Source of the DNA: Cristatella mucedo
Taxonomy: Eukaryota; Bryozoa; Phylactolaemata; Cristatellidae
Direction of reading: 5' to 3'
NCBI GenBank assembly: GCA_009760855.2
Contig: WPIO01000029.1
Location: 4,308,001-4,372,000 of the forward strand
Length of the DNA: 64,000 bases
The stretch's first letter is position 1; each line of letters opens with the position of its first letter. The notes under the pieces are model-generated. The model saw only the letters and a list, made by a program, of their open reading frames with translations. It was not told where the DNA came from and did no database searches. Position numbers and translations under genes: made by a program. Of the stretch, positions 11,040 through 23,009 are shown in pieces.

Positions 11040-13145
11040 TCAACAGCAGCCACTGGGCACACCAACGGCTGTGTGGCCTAGACCCGACGCCAGCTTTAAA
11101 TGGCCTCAGCTATAAACTACAAAATAATGGCTCAATCACGATTAATAGCTAACCACAGCAACTCGGCTGGTTTAGCTGTTACGGCTGTTACAGGGCTTTG
11201 TCCTATTCCTAAATTGCATGCAGGAATGTTAGGGTCGGCAGGCCAGCAGACATAAATCAGCCTCGTGGTCCTACCACAGCCACTTAGTTCTATTGCTCAC
11301 AGCTCTAGGACAAAGGCCTTTTTCAGCCGAATAGTTCTGGTGAGCCCTAAAACTAAGCCACCCTGTTCTGTGCCAGAAATGCAACATTGGGGTATTCGTA
11401 CTGGGATCTCCTATTCATTGCTACTTTTAGATTCCCCGGCACCGAACTAACAATGACCAGAGTAAATTGCTCTGCTTAGTTGTTGCATGCAGCAAAATGA
11501 GTTATTACATGCAGGATTTGTAGATAGCCGAATAAAGCCGTTCAGAAATTGTGGCTGTCGCAGGTACAATAATTCGGCGGAGCTCAACGCTCAATAATCA
11601 GCGCTGAGTAGAGAAGACTCAAGCACTCTAAACATGGACGAAATTAGGATCCTAGACGATAATACTTCGAAATCAGCAGGTTGAACGTAAGCAGGCTACA
11701 GGCTGCGTGAGGATCCGGCCTGAGAGTGGAAAAGCCAAGGTTTCGAGCGCCCACCCCAAGCCCCCTTCCGGTTTCGCTTTATTTCGTTCAGCGTGGAGCT
11801 TCACTTTCGAGTTTCGACTAGAACAGCTACTGTTACCATTGTGAAACGGCCCGCAGTTGCTCGCTGTAGGACAGATAGGCAAAAGATCAATCATCAGGAG
11901 TTCTGGCAGGTCTTGCCTTGTATTACATCATCTTTATATACGAAGCCACTGAATCAAGGGGCATCTCTGCGGCATTGTAAAATTCTTTTTATAGAGGTAA
12001 ACTAATTCGATGGCTTAAGTCAGACGGCCGTGGAAGTGCCGTAGCGGCACTCGCTACAGTTTGCAGTGAACAATGAAGACTACGTGCTGCTGGATGCTAA
12101 ACCCAGATCCAGGCTTAGACGTTGGGAGCACCTTACTCAGGGGCTAAGACAAGCGACTGCCCCTGCTGTTTGGTGGTGTCTCCAGCGGAGGCTGTTCCTT
12201 TGGGAGTCTCGCGGAGACACAGCCGGTGAACGTTCGCGGTAAACGAGACTATGCTTTATTCCTCTCAACGGGCACATATATGTAAGCCCAATCAATCGCT
12301 GCTAACGACACGAAATACAATCTGCATTTGAGGCCTGATGCTGAGCTGCTTCAAGGGCTTAACTATTGGCCACAGTTGAGGCATGTGCATTTGTGTCAGG
12401 CGCTTCACTAATTACAGCAGAAGCAACAGGTGCTCACAGCACTGCTTTACCCAAATTTCCTACTGCAACGGGGCTTGGAGTAGGGCACAACATGACGTGG
12501 AAGCTACTAATGTCCATAAGATTTCATGCGATTTTTTTTTTAATTTGAGCCAGCCAATCAGAGCTTCTTGTCAACACGGCGATCCTGGAGCAAAGGAACA
12601 ATTCGCATTCTAGGCCTTCAAAATTGTAGTGGAAGCCACAGTTAACCATAATAATTCGAAACGTGGTCTGCAACAGATTTGACGTTAGCTAAGGGACACA
12701 ACTAATCAACCAGAATCAGAAGAGAATGTGGTGGAGCCAGAGGCCTCATGCGACACCGAGATTGGTTAGGCCGGACTAAGACCATGAAGGGACCTAAAGG
12801 TGAGTTACAGAATCTTGAGGTTGATACACTGCCTGATAAGAACAAAATTGATTCCTTTTGGATTTACTTCGATTCTTGAGTAAGCCCATTCTTTGCTGGC
12901 TGCTGCAAGCAGATGGAACACCCCAAGTTCTTCAGTGGCCATACGATGTAAATGAGCCGATTCTAATTAGTAATATCTCTACTTTTTGAAAATTTTGACG
13001 TTAGCCTGCAATAAAGCAGATTATTGTAAGTATAAGAATCTCAAACGAAAAAGAAAATGATGCGGCAAAGGAACTCAACAATTTTATTCAACTAGGGAAG
13101 TTAAAAACTTTCAAGTGACTAAAGCATATGTTATAATTAGGGAAA
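11040..13145. other. No gene recognised
   Basis: Only short frames with no domain match are visible. Near 12.2 kb a TTTATTCCTCTC and a GC-rich stretch could be an old LTR remnant. This is unassigned intergenic sequence downstream of the kinase gene. Confidence 0.4.
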
Positions 13146-13149
13146 GTGG

Positions 13150-14610
13150 AGATTATCTTAGGGTATGCAACGACCTACTTAGGAATGCAGACATGGGTAG
13201 AGTCTCTGCTTGTTTTGCTCGATCTTTCGGCAGCTTTTGATACTATTGATCACAAAGTTCTTCTAGAGCGCCTCTCATCTCGCCTGGGCATCACTGGCAC
13301 TGCTGTGCAATGGTTCAGGTCCTATCTCAGATGGAGACTCCAGAGTATTGACGTGAATGGACAAAGATCATGCGAGGTACCTCTGAAATATGGGGTACCT
13401 CATGGCTCTGTGCTAGGTCTGGTTCTTTTTACGTTTATACTCTGCCTCTTGCTGATGTGATTGCCAAGCACAATCTAGGCTTTAACTTCTATGCGGAGTA
13501 CACTCAGTTGTACCTTTGCTTTGATACCTCCCAGCCTTCGAGCACCTCAAATTCTCTCAACTTACTTGCTGCATGTATTCATGACATCCGCGCATGGATG
13601 GCAGCAAGTTTTCTAAAACTATACGATGACAAAACTAACTTACTAGTTATGGGCAAACCCAGTGTGTCTGAGAAATCGGAAAGGCTGAAGCAAATTGGCT
13701 CTACCAGCATAACTCCTGTTGTATCAGCTCGAAATCTAGGTGTCATGTTCCAAAGTGACCTCTCGTTAGACGACCGCGGCAGCTTCACAGTCAAATCTGC
13801 CTACTTTCAGCTACATAACATTGCTAAAATTTGGGCTTGTTTAGATAAGGATATCACATTGCTAAAATTCGGGCTTGTTTAGATAAGGATACCACGTCTA
13901 AGTTGGTCCATGCATTCGGGACATCCCGTCTCGACTTCTGCAACTCACTGCTTACTGGCCTACCGGCATGTGCGATTAGGCGATTGCAGCTGGTGCCAAA
14001 CTCTGCAGCTAGGCTTCTCTGTCGTGAGCGTCGCAGTTGCCACATCACACCACTTCTGGCCGACCTGCACTGGCTACCAGTCAAGCAACGGATCGACTTC
14101 AAGGTTTTAGGTCCCTTCATTCTTTGGCTCCAGCCTATTTCTCAGATCTACTCTCCCACATGGCCAAGCATCGTACAACCTGCTTTTCGGAATCCAGCAG
14201 TCTACCGATATCTCACACAAACCTCAAATCCTTTGGAGACCGTGCATTTAGTTCGCATGCTCCTCAAGCCTGGAACTCACTCCCGACTTGTGTCACCAGA
14301 TCCCCTAACTTGACCACATTTAAAAAGAACTCAAAAACACCTATTTATGACAGCATTTAGTAGGTCTCTGTGATTCGTCCTTCATGTGCTTATGTGTGTT
14401 GACACTGTGCATGCTGCCACTAACCACATTTGCATGCTTACCCTGTGCATGTCACCCCTAACCATGTTATTCATATTGTTTATCAGGCATAATATTACTC
14501 TCCATTCAATTGCATTTCCCTTTGCAGCAGATTAAAGTGCCTACAAATAGATTCAGTTTGCCTGAGGGAGTTTTATCAAGTGCATTATTATTATCATTAC
14601 CATTATCTTG
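13150..14610 (+). mobile_element. Family A LINE, RT palm to 3' end
   Basis: Frames give LLVLLDLSAAFDTIDHKVLL, VPHGSVLGLVLF, LGFNFYAEYTQLYLC (YAEY for the catalytic YADD, so dead), LLTGLPACAIRRLQLV and LHWLPV. A local duplication of TTGCTAAAATT(C/T)GGGCTTG at about 13822-13880 breaks the frame. It ends in a hairpin and ATT tail near 14600. Confidence 0.9.
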
Positions 14611-15382
14611 GACACGCCTTTAAAATAGACTGGCATGGTTGCTTCGGTATATTGCTTCAGACCTTCAGTTAAGTAGCACGACGGCATATAAACAAAAATG
14701 AAAAAAGGTCTACTTAATGTAGCTGCAGCCATGAAAAACAAAGAGCTCAGAGCATCTGACGAGATTTGAAGGGCCGAAATTCCGACAAGCCGACAGATTT
14801 TCAAGAGAAGTTAGAACTGGGCGTGGTACAACTCATGAGGTCGCTGCTGTGGTCACATTCGTTGTGCAGAGCTCGAGGTCCTTAAGGCCAGGATCTGCGT
14901 TTCATCCTCTGCAACAAATTGGGAGTGCCTAATCAGTTTGCAGACGATATGATGCTCCCAGGCATTATTTATGCAGGCGAGCATTGCTGGGGTTCGCTGC
15001 ACCGTCGAGAGGCGATCCGGGCACACATGCACACGCTTTGCTGCATTGCCGTGCCTTCGCACTGCCGCTCGCTGCACACTTTAGTTAGGCGGCGTTCGTG
15101 AGCGTGAGCGGGATCGGCAGGACGGGCAGAGTAGGGGGAGGGGCCGAGACATACCTTGACTGGAGGCTCTTGGCGCTCTGCTTGTGTATGCATGAGTCGG
15201 TGGGCACACTCCCTGGCCTCTCTGTCCTGCAGCCACGGATGCTGGAGACATCCGTCTATCGAGATTCTCTTATTCGGATTAACAGTAAGCAGCTGTTTGA
15301 CGAGGTCCTTAGCTATGAGATCGCACAGTGGGTCAGATCAGTGACGGTCCACAGTGCTGGCAAACACCCGATGCCACTAACG
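14610..15382. other. No gene recognised (3' flank of the kinase gene)
   Basis: GC-richer stretch with only short frames. It lies just beyond the kinase stop codon on the minus strand, so part may be 3' UTR; no clear AATAAA was found close to the stop. Confidence 0.4.
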
Positions 15383-15590
15383 TCAAAGCCAAGCCAACAT
15401 TAGCAGTGCCTCTACTGTCGAGGACCTCGCGCTGGCGATATCGACAACGCAAGCTGACCTGCTCTCCAACTCACCCGAAGCAGATACTTGGTTCCAGTCC
15501 TCTTCAGGAAATACGTAATTTCCGGAAAGAATCTGCCGTTCCAGCTTTAAAGTTTTATGGCCACGGTAAAAAGGCAGTTTACCGGACAAA
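15383..15590 (-). CDS. Last kinase exon: C-lobe and stop
   Basis: This exon has the acceptor TTCACTTGCAG and runs 1 nt, then LSGKLPFYRGHKTLKLERQI, LSGNYVFPEEDWNQVSASG and a tail ending CVVDIASARSSTVEALL then MLAWL and TGA. The spacing of VS...VVD...AR...EAL...WL equals that of the end of a CHK2 kinase domain, so I read through. An internal GGGTGAGT could serve as a donor after NQVSAS and give another C-terminus. The protein would end right at the kinase domain, without the CHK2 nuclear tail. Confidence 0.82.
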
Positions 15591-16005
15591 CTGCAAGTGA
15601 AGAGAACAAATAAAAGTGTGAAACGCTTTTACAGCTATTGGGGATTTCACCACTGCACATCTGAGCAGTTGGGTATGGTGAAGCCCACTTTAAGGAATTC
15701 GTCGCTCGGACCTCTTCAAGTATTCTCCTTGCTGGATCATTTGCACAAGCAGGTCAAACTTCAACTGCTTTCTTGATATTTTAAAAAAGACGATATATTT
15801 TTATCTGTCACCTCTATCAAGTCAAACTTTTTTTTATTTTGCAATTGTGACTATCTGATCACAAAATTTAATAATTTTACTAGTTTCTTTCTTGTTTAAT
15901 TGAGGCAAGTAGCAGCAGCTGACCTTCTTTGCTACATAGACAAGCGTTTATAAAGGGCAATTGGAGCGGGGATGAATATCGCATAGCACATCTAGCGAAG
16001 CCTCT
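15591..16005. other. Intron sequence of the kinase gene
   Basis: It lies between the last two kinase exons; AT-rich, nothing coding is supported. A minus-strand frame with LLVQMIQQGEY near 15.72 kb looks vaguely kinase-like but lacks splice sites in phase. Confidence 0.6.
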
Positions 16006-16009
16006 AACT

Positions 16010-16345
16010 CGTCAGAAACCCTTTGAAAACCGTGTATTTAGTGTTGTGATATCAAAGCCTGAAACTCTCTCCCGACTAAAGTAACAACATCATACCTTAA
16101 CTTGAATCAATTTAGATAGGTAGTGAAAATGGACCTGTTTATAATAGCATTGGCTGGATCCACGGGAATAGCCATTTTTGGGCTGAGGTACGCTAACACT
16201 GTGAATGCTACCACTAAGCATATGTGCAAGTCGAATACTTGGCATGCTGCCACTAACGGTAGGATCATGGAGCCCATACATTAGTTGCAAAGTATAGAAA
16301 GATTAAATTCTCTGAGGGTGATAAATCGTGCATTAATATTACGAT
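16010..16345 (+). mobile_element. Family A LINE 3' part (tail-to-tail pair, left)
   Basis: Plus-strand remnant with AAACTCTCTCCCGAC, CATGCTGCCACTAAC and AAAGATTAAATTCTCTGAGG. It meets the next, inverted, copy at the shared ATT tails near 16345. Confidence 0.7.
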
Positions 16346-16835
16346 AATAATAATAATAATGCACTTGGAAAATTGCCATAGGATAATTAGTTTCTTTCCT
16401 AGCGGCTTACATTTTCTGCAAAGGAAGCACGATGAAATAGTAAGTGGTAGCATGCTCAATAAACAACAACAATAACATGGTTCATGGTGACATGCGCATA
16501 GTCAGCATGCATGTGTGGTTAGTGGCAGCGTGCACGGTGTCAGCACGCATGAGCACATAAAGGTCGAATCGCATGAACCGACTAAATGCTGTAATGAATA
16601 TGAATAAGGCCGTTTTTAATTTCTTTTTAAATGTGGACAAGTTAGGGGATATCGTCACACAACTCGGAAGTGAGTTACTGACTTTGGGAGCTTACAAACT
16701 ATAGGCTCAGCCCCCAAAGGATTTGAGAAGTGTACGAGTATAGGTAAACAGTTGAATTCCAAACATTGGTTTTTGCAATGCTTAGCCTGGTGAGGCAGTA
16801 GATCTGATAGGTATTCTATTGTTATCATTGTTTTA
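16346..16835 (-). mobile_element. Family A LINE 3' part (tail-to-tail pair, right)
   Basis: Inverted copy starting AATAATAATAATAATGCACT, with GCAAAGGAAGCACGATG and the 3' coding remnant to about 16835. It is decayed. Confidence 0.75.
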
Positions 16836-17066
16836 ATATTAACAATATTATTGCAATTACAGACCACCACTGCATTCCAATCGTTGAAACTTTAGCCTGA
16901 AAACCCATCTTCGTGAGTCAAACACACTAAAGGAGCACGAATGAGTCACATACGGGGACTTTTAAAATCAGTCCTAAGCATTTCTACATAACAGCACTGC
17001 TGCAGCCGCAGCAGAGCACCACATTTTTGCCAAGGCATGACTCTGTGGATATGCCAGCAAGCTCAC

Positions 17067-17230
17067 CAGGCATAAAGTATGACCCCGAGTGACCAACAGT
17101 CCACAGCGACTGTGTATGCTCCAGTGCCCATGTTTCGTAAAACTTCTGGGGCGACGTATTCCAGCGTGCCGCAGAACGATTGAAGTAGGGAACAGCTGTC
17201 AATCTGCTTCGCCAGCCCAAAGTCGGAAAC
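17067..17230 (-). CDS. Kinase exon: DFG, activation loop, APE, alpha-F
   Basis: This 164-nt exon has the acceptor GCGTTGCAG and the donor GTGAGC. It encodes VSDFGLAKQIDSCSLLQSF, CGTLEYVAPEVL and AVDCWSLGVILYA. DFG binds Mg, CGTxxYxAPE is the Ser/Thr-type P+1 loop, and GTGAY plus AVDCWSLGVIL closely follows CHK2. The frame is also open upstream to about 17338, including PDDVLLDMLQNSLEKLS, which looks like PENVLL with Asp for Asn, so the exon may start earlier. It ends in phase 2, completed as Cys by the next exon. Confidence 0.9.
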
Positions 17231-18450
17231 CTGCAACGCAGCATACACAAACACGCACACGTCGAAGCTGAGCTTCTCTAATGAGTTTTGGAGCATGTCA
17301 AGCAGTACGTCGTCGGGAAGAGCACATACCGGCTCGTACTGAACCTCGGCGTACAATACTGCTCCTGGTGTTCTACAGCTTTAACGAAGCTTTAGCTGCT
17401 CTTGAGCAGCGATCGCGAGCCGGCTGCTTCTTTCCACCATTGTACCTTTTTACAAATTCCCGCTTCGACTTGCCAGCAACTGATCAACACAGTAGAACAA
17501 CTTCAGATGCAAAATAAAGCCACTAAAACTCGGCAGCCGCCCTTCCATAAGCTAGACTAACGCCGGTGGTATCGGCAAGCCTGCAAAGTCCTGCAAATCT
17601 TTAGTGCCCCACTCACTGGCTGTCCCAGTCAACGGCCTCACGCTAATAGGGACTAAGGGTTTCACTTAACAGGCTGCAATGCCTTGGGCTTCTGAGAGCA
17701 GCAAGTTACAAAAGTCTGGATGAGACTTCAGAAATGCGTGAACTAGCTCTTCTGTGATGTATGTGCGATATAAGCCCAACACATACAGGTAGTGCATGAT
17801 ATAAGCCCAAGTAGGCTATGATGTAAGCATAAGACCGTGATCCTTCAAGGGGATCACATTATACCTCGGCCAAAACAGGAGCAACGTCTAAATTATCAGT
17901 GTGCACGGAAGCTCTTCTACATAATGATTATACATATATTCAGTGGCACCTATTTGATCTCATTTACGATACAGTGGCATCTCACCATGAATGCGAGCCA
18001 AATCATTAAAGCGATTTTATGAACATACCTTGCAGCTACTGTTACTGGTAGTGCTTCAGGTTTGGTTGGCATTGCTTACCTTAATTAAGGTCGTTATTGA
18101 ATCGGGATTGCAAAGAAGAACGTTTTTGAGCTGAAATTATACAAAAATAAGTTGGTCAATCTTCAGTCTCTTCAAAAATATGAAAAATTAGATGCATAAT
18201 TTGACCACACTAAGAAAATGCTCCCTACATATACCCGGCGTGCCTGCATGTGTTCGCATAAGCCGAGTCTGATTGCACTCGAAAAGTTTGATCGAGAAAG
18301 CAGGTTCTCATTTTGGCTACGAACCCAATTTGACAAATTCTTTCACATGCCATGAAATCTATGATTGGTATTTAAACTATGCAAAACTTGTGTCATTGCC
18401 TATTTCAATATTGACATTTTCGCACGTTGCTACTACTGCGAATTGCTTAC
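17231..18450 (-). other. Kinase-gene intron, or missing exon region
   Basis: It should contain the segment encoding the Mg-binding Asn (PEN) between the HRD and DFG exons. Two imperfect candidates are present, at about 18262-18321 and 17231-17338. Otherwise nothing coding is seen. Confidence 0.6.
18262..18321 (-). CDS. Candidate exon for the Mg-binding loop (uncertain)
   Basis: On the minus strand, after an AG at about 18322, one frame reads QNENLLSRSNFSSAIRL, which resembles PENVLL plus the following beta strand of kinases and supplies the expected Asn. To join the HRD exon in phase 0, however, one of four A bases must be lost; as written, a stop appears at the third codon. No clean GT donor closes the segment. 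It may be a frameshifted exon, an assembly error in a homopolymer, or chance. Confidence 0.2.
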
Positions 18451-18489
18451 CTTGATGTCCCTGTGGCATATGTTTCGGGCATGAAGATA
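18451..18489 (-). CDS. Kinase mini-exon: catalytic loop HRDIK
   Basis: Only 39 nt, with acceptor CTGTTTTAG and donor GTAAGC, encoding YLHARNICHRDIK in phase 0. It holds the catalytic Asp (HRD) and the catalytic-loop Lys of a Ser/Thr kinase (HRDxK). It is too short to be found by open-frame length. What should follow (PENVLL and the beta-7/8 turn) is not securely located; see the two candidate segments near 18.3 and 17.3 kb. Confidence 0.82.
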
Positions 18490-19120
18490 CTAAAACAGAT
18501 AATAAGCTCTTTATAGACCAATGCCAGAGTACGGCTAGTGAGTCACACGTGCTGTACTGATACATGCAGGTATGTATGGGCTGGCACGGAATGACAGCAA
18601 TACAGAGCAACCATACCAGCATAGTTCGGTTGGGGATCAAAGCACTGGCCAATCATAGGCATACGGAACAATAGAGTCAGACAATCAACCCATTTAATGG
18701 CACCTGCGATATCGGTTGGAATTTGGCTTTGCTGTGTCTTTTCATATTGGCACTAGCCAGCATAGCAGATAAATGCCCTACGAACTAGCCTAGAAGCATA
18801 CAAGCTGCTATGTCGTTGTGCAGATAATTTCAATATTTATGGGTCAAGTGAGTCTCTCATTCCCTATCAACGATGTCGATAGTCAACTTGGTAATTCCAA
18901 AATATTTTCTAGATGATGATTACATTTTATATGTTAGCAGTTGCTAAATTATAATGTTTTGTAACCATATACATCATTATTAGGCGGGACGCAGAGCCAT
19001 TATCCAGAGGTGGTGGGTCAGTTTTAATTTAGTCTGCGAAATGAATTTTAACACTGTGTCTAACGTTTTAAAAACGAGGCTCTGTTTGACCATACTTCTC
19101 TACCATAACGAAATGTAGTT
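18490..19120. other. Kinase-gene intron
   Basis: No coding or repeat feature recognised. Confidence 0.6.
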
Positions 19121-19124
19121 GTTA

Positions 19125-19512
19125 CCCTCATGTCATGTAAGAACAATAAATTAGCTGTTCCATTCCTCCGCTTAAAGACCGTTGACAACGAAAGCTTTAA
19201 CTCTGTAAGTCCTAGACTGTGGAACTCGTTTCCACGATTCTTATGCAATGACAATGACTCTCCTGCTTCCGACTGTGGCTTATCCTTTTCGGCGGTCTAA
19301 GCTGCTACTTCAATGCTCCTCAGTACCTCAACTGTTCTCCTGACTCTGCTGTGTTTTCCACTTTCTCATTGTTATGCGCGATGGACCCTGTTGGCTACCG
19401 AATGCTCCGAAAGCCGCTTAAGCTTTGACTGTGCTATACAAAACTCTCCTGCGTAACACCGACATAGTCTTAGTGGCTTTGTTGAGTAACTGACAGAGAT
19501 ACATTACATTAC
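19125..19512 (+). mobile_element. Second LINE family (family B), 3' end
   Basis: Matches the 3' end of the long copy at 60769-63312: AATAAATTAGCTGTTCCATT, CCTAGACTGTGGAACTCG, the CTTTGTTGAGTAACTGACAG terminus and ATACATTACATTAC. It has diverged and contains several stops. Confidence 0.88.
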
Positions 19513-20477
19513 TATATAAAGGAATGGGTGCTATGGATTGATGCTTTTCTCAGCTACCCCATGCACATGACCATGTATCAATATAGCATGTGCGACTCAC
19601 AAGCCGTACTTGGAATAGGCACCAGCTCTACTAGTATTCTGTCACTTATCCGAAAGAAATAGTATAGTTAAGAGTGTGTGTCCCTACAAACTGTAGCTCA
19701 GAAACCACTACAAAATGTTACCATAAATGCATAAAGGAAATACATACACAGTATTTATGCGTTTCAAGGAGCCTTACCACGATCTCGGCGTTCATTACAT
19801 CTCTTTGCGGCTTTCCCTTGCCGTAGGACACTAGCGTGACTTTAAAAACTTGTCCAGCCAAACCTAGCAAAACTATTTTTAACAACAGCACTACTGGCAA
19901 AACCATCAGAGTATCAGCCTTTAGCAATGTCAATTTATGTGAAATTAAGTGTATCTACCACAGGATAACAGTTTTTGGCTCACATGCAGAACTTGCACCC
20001 AAAAATGCAACGCAACCTATGTACACATTGTTAAGGTTTAAGTCAGCGAACAGCCGCGTTTGGTGGCTTTCCATGCCGTTGGATTTTTCCCAAACAGGCC
20101 AACCACGTGCAGTGGCTCATAAAACCCTTCGAGCATTACGGGAACCGGCCAACCAGAATGTATGTAGTCCGCCTGTTGGCCCGACACTTCCACTAATCAG
20201 CAAACCGCACCGACAAACCGAAGCAACCCAAAAACCATAAACTTTGTAGATCAGGCCGGCCGCCGTATAACACTTACATGCACGCTCTGATGAGCTATTG
20301 CTCGGTGCTCTATTCCACTCATTGAAGAGTTACTAATTGCAAAGGTGTTAAATTGCTTTGCGGTATTTCGTTCTGAGACTGTGGCATACATTACTGCAGT
20401 CTACTCACTTGAAACACTTTATAAAAAGCTGCCCTGAATCATGCATCAAAGCGACAGCATTGTGAGTAAAAGCTTAC
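19513..20477. other. Kinase-gene intron
   Basis: A plus-strand frame of 134 codons at 19836-20240 has no recognisable domain and overlaps nothing conserved; I treat it as chance. Confidence 0.5.
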
Positions 20478-20577
20478 TTTGACTGCACACACGATTTGAT
20501 AAAAGATCACTTTCGCCGATCTCTCGTCAAGCCTTGCGATATTCTCAAGACGATCAAATAGATCGCCTCCTTTGACT
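20478..20577 (-). CDS. Kinase exon: GGDLFDR, alpha-D and alpha-E
   Basis: This 100-nt exon has the acceptor CTTTTGTAG and the donor GTAAGC, and runs 1 nt + 33 codons. It encodes VKGGDLFDRLENIARLDERS followed by AKVIFYQIVCAVK. GG(D/E)LFD after the hinge and the amphipathic helix ending before YLH are typical of CAMK-group kinases including CHK2. Phase 0 at its end matches the HRD mini-exon. Confidence 0.9.
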
Positions 20578-20734
20578 CTACAAAAGCATGATTTCAGATC
20601 AATTGCACAAGCATGACTGAAAACAGAGCAGGAAATAGCGGATAAAAGCTTTGAAGGTCAGATCACAACTCAAGCAGCATAATCTGGTTAGGTTAAGATG
20701 AGAAAGAAACGCAACTTTTCCATATAACACTAAA

Positions 20735-20815
20735 AAAGAACTTGATCTCAATCCAGGTGCTACACATGAGCCATAGGGTTCGAGCCCAAGACCTTGGTCG
20801 TCAAATGCATCAACA
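20735..20815 (-). mobile_element. tRNA-derived SINE, copy 1
   Basis: On the minus strand CGACCAAGGTC, GGGCTCGAACCCTA (Pol III B-box-like), CATGTG and GATTGAGATCAAGTTCT line up with the SINE copies at 49.0 and 51.7 kb. The 3' part resembles the family A LINE hairpin. Confidence 0.6.
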
Positions 20816-21344
20816 TTAAATATAATTGACCTCCGGTCTATGAAGGCGAGCAGGTTAAATCCTCAGAGAAATGCAGTCTTCGACGTCTTTTGTTAAGCGA
20901 TGAATTGCAAGACACAGACGTCCGATAAGTTTCGAAAGCAATAAATTGGTGCAAATTATATCCCATGCAAGGTTTAGATACCGCCACAGCCTGCGGCTGA
21001 CCTAGCCTGAGTATTGGATATTCGCAGTTGCATCTCTTCCATCCCACTAGGCGATGCACTTTAGATAAGATGACATGCTGAGTTACGATTGACATGCGAA
21101 TTAACCCTGCACAATCCTCAGGCGAAATATTTGCTTCAGACAGTCAGTAGCACACATTCTCTGATTTGCATTGATAGGCAGGTCTACTAAAATCCCATGC
21201 CTGGTCGTGATTTAGCAAACCAATCAATACCATACTTCTAGCTCATTAACATTTTGTACGATCTTCTCTTCAACATATCATATTTTGTATGTCAAAAACC
21301 AACTGAATACAATTATAGAGTGGCATTGCTTGGACTGTACTTAC

Positions 21345-21409
21345 AGCTCTAGAACCACATACAGGACATCTGGTGTATCGATTGCATCTTTAACTTTGAT
21401 GATGCACGG
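21345..21409 (-). CDS. Kinase exon: beta-4/beta-5 and hinge
   Basis: This 65-nt exon has the acceptor CATTTTAG and the donor GTAAGT. It encodes PCIIKVKDAIDTPDVLYVVL then E plus two bases. The preceding exon ends in DH, so the join reads H-PCII, as in CHK2. It ends two bases into a Leu codon, which the next exon completes (VLEL-VKGGDLFD), giving a normal hinge. Confidence 0.9.
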
Positions 21410-22165
21410 CTAAAATGAGCAACAGTGTAATCATTTTTACATTCATGTGATAGAAGGGCCTCATATATTTTCAGACTACAGGACATGAATTAAACACAAA
21501 ATAGTCAGACGGACCTTAAACCACAAAAAGCAGCAGAAAAACCTCCTGAAGATGTAAAGCACAAAAACGCACGATCAACTGAGCAAAGCAAATGATCTTT
21601 TGGTAAGGGCACTTTACACTGGGCTGACCATCAAGGGTTACTAGCTTTTCTTGCCAGCTGCAGAATTATCTTCCGAAAATAAGTGTTCTTGTGAACATCA
21701 TATACGGAAACTGATACAGCTAAGACTTGTTTAAAGCTTATCTGTTTGCTGTTTGACCGTAGTGCATAGGACTTTACGTGCCTATGGAAATGTAAAAGCT
21801 TATTGCTTCAGCCTGGATCCGCTACGCCGACGGCGGCTGTAAATATGCCACCGACTAGTAACCTTCTTATTAGCTGTGGTTGTGCAAACCCTATTACCTT
21901 TTTGATATCTTCGTTCAAATGCATTTCTAGATGTTCTTGCTGTAGCTAAGGTCCTGAATTATGCAGTAACAAAAGAATAGCACCCTGGAGCCAATGTTGG
22001 CGGTGGGCGAGATGAGAACTAGCACGTTTGGTATTGTTAGCATTGTGTCAAACCACTCAGTGCGTTCTCCCTCAAGTGTTGCTGTGAATCTCTCTAACTT
22101 AGTGGTGACCAAACCTGCAGTAACTCCAGCAGCTCAACTTAACGCTTGTCTGTGGAATCCTACGG
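21410..22165. other. Kinase-gene intron
   Basis: Nothing recognised. Confidence 0.6.
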
Positions 22166-22167
22166 CG

Positions 22168-22248
22168 AAAGCAAAGCAGCTTGAAAGAGATTGGGTTCTC
22201 TGAGGGTGCGTAATCATGTGTATTATTATTATTATCATTATTATTAAT
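22168..22248 (+). mobile_element. Family A LINE 3' tail
   Basis: AGCTTGAAAGAGATTGGGTT, CTCTGAGGGTGCG and an ATT tail. Confidence 0.85.
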
Positions 22249-22249
22249 G

Positions 22250-23005
22250 TGCAATAAACAGCTACTAATAATGACCTGGTTTTCGAGGTATCTACCGGCT
22301 CACGTTGACCAAAACCTAGCCAAAATCAGTATATTGTCCCACCATTAACGATGCATCGGCGAATGGTTTCTCCTACTTTTATACTCCTAGATCAATCTAA
22401 ACTTGATGTGGAGCCGCCGTTATTGTAGGCTTACTCTTCAATTTCAAGCCGTTTCCAGTCCCCTTGAAGCAGCCTTTTAATCCTGTTGTTTGGAGTTTAC
22501 CCGACAACAAGCAACCAATGGTGGCTGTCGTACCCCCAAATACCAAGTTTTCTATTATCTCAAATTTCTTTCTTACCTCATTTCGATTCTGTGTGCAAGA
22601 AATCGATCCTTCTTCGTTACGGGGTATTTCAATATTCATTTTTTAACTTAATTAATGCCTTAAGCTGACACATTGTCTCTTGTAGATCATGTGTATTGCC
22701 CTACTCACATTGAGAGACACACACTCGACAAAGTTGTGTCATACAGCTGCACACTAGTATCACCAATTATTTCCACATTCTGCTACCTGACCACGTGCAG
22801 GTCTCATTATGTCTACAATAAATGCCCTCCTCCTTATTGAAGATCACACGTGAATCGCGAACCGTCAACACCCTTGACATCGATGCTGTCCGTGCGATAA
22901 TAATTGTTTCGCTCCTGTTGCTCAATTACCCTTCTGACCTTTCATAATTAGTAGATTAATTCAGCACTAATTAGCTGCCAGGCTCGACGAATTTGCACGT
23001 CTGAT
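22250..23005. other. Kinase-gene intron
   Basis: Nothing recognised. Confidence 0.6.
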
Positions 23006-23009
23006 TAAG

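Noticed and set aside
15666-15760. Minus-strand DLLVQMIQQGEYLKRSERR as a kinase C-lobe exon
   Set aside because: The genuine segment (QILSGNYVFPEEDW) is in the exon ending at 15383; this one has a stop and no phase-matching splice sites.
19773-19830. Minus-strand stretch GKGKPQRDVMNAEIV before GTAAGG, first read as the alpha-C exon of the kinase
   Set aside because: It lies downstream of the GGDLFD exon, its phase does not fit, and the real alpha-C exon (TEIEIMKKLDH) was found at 25493-25543.
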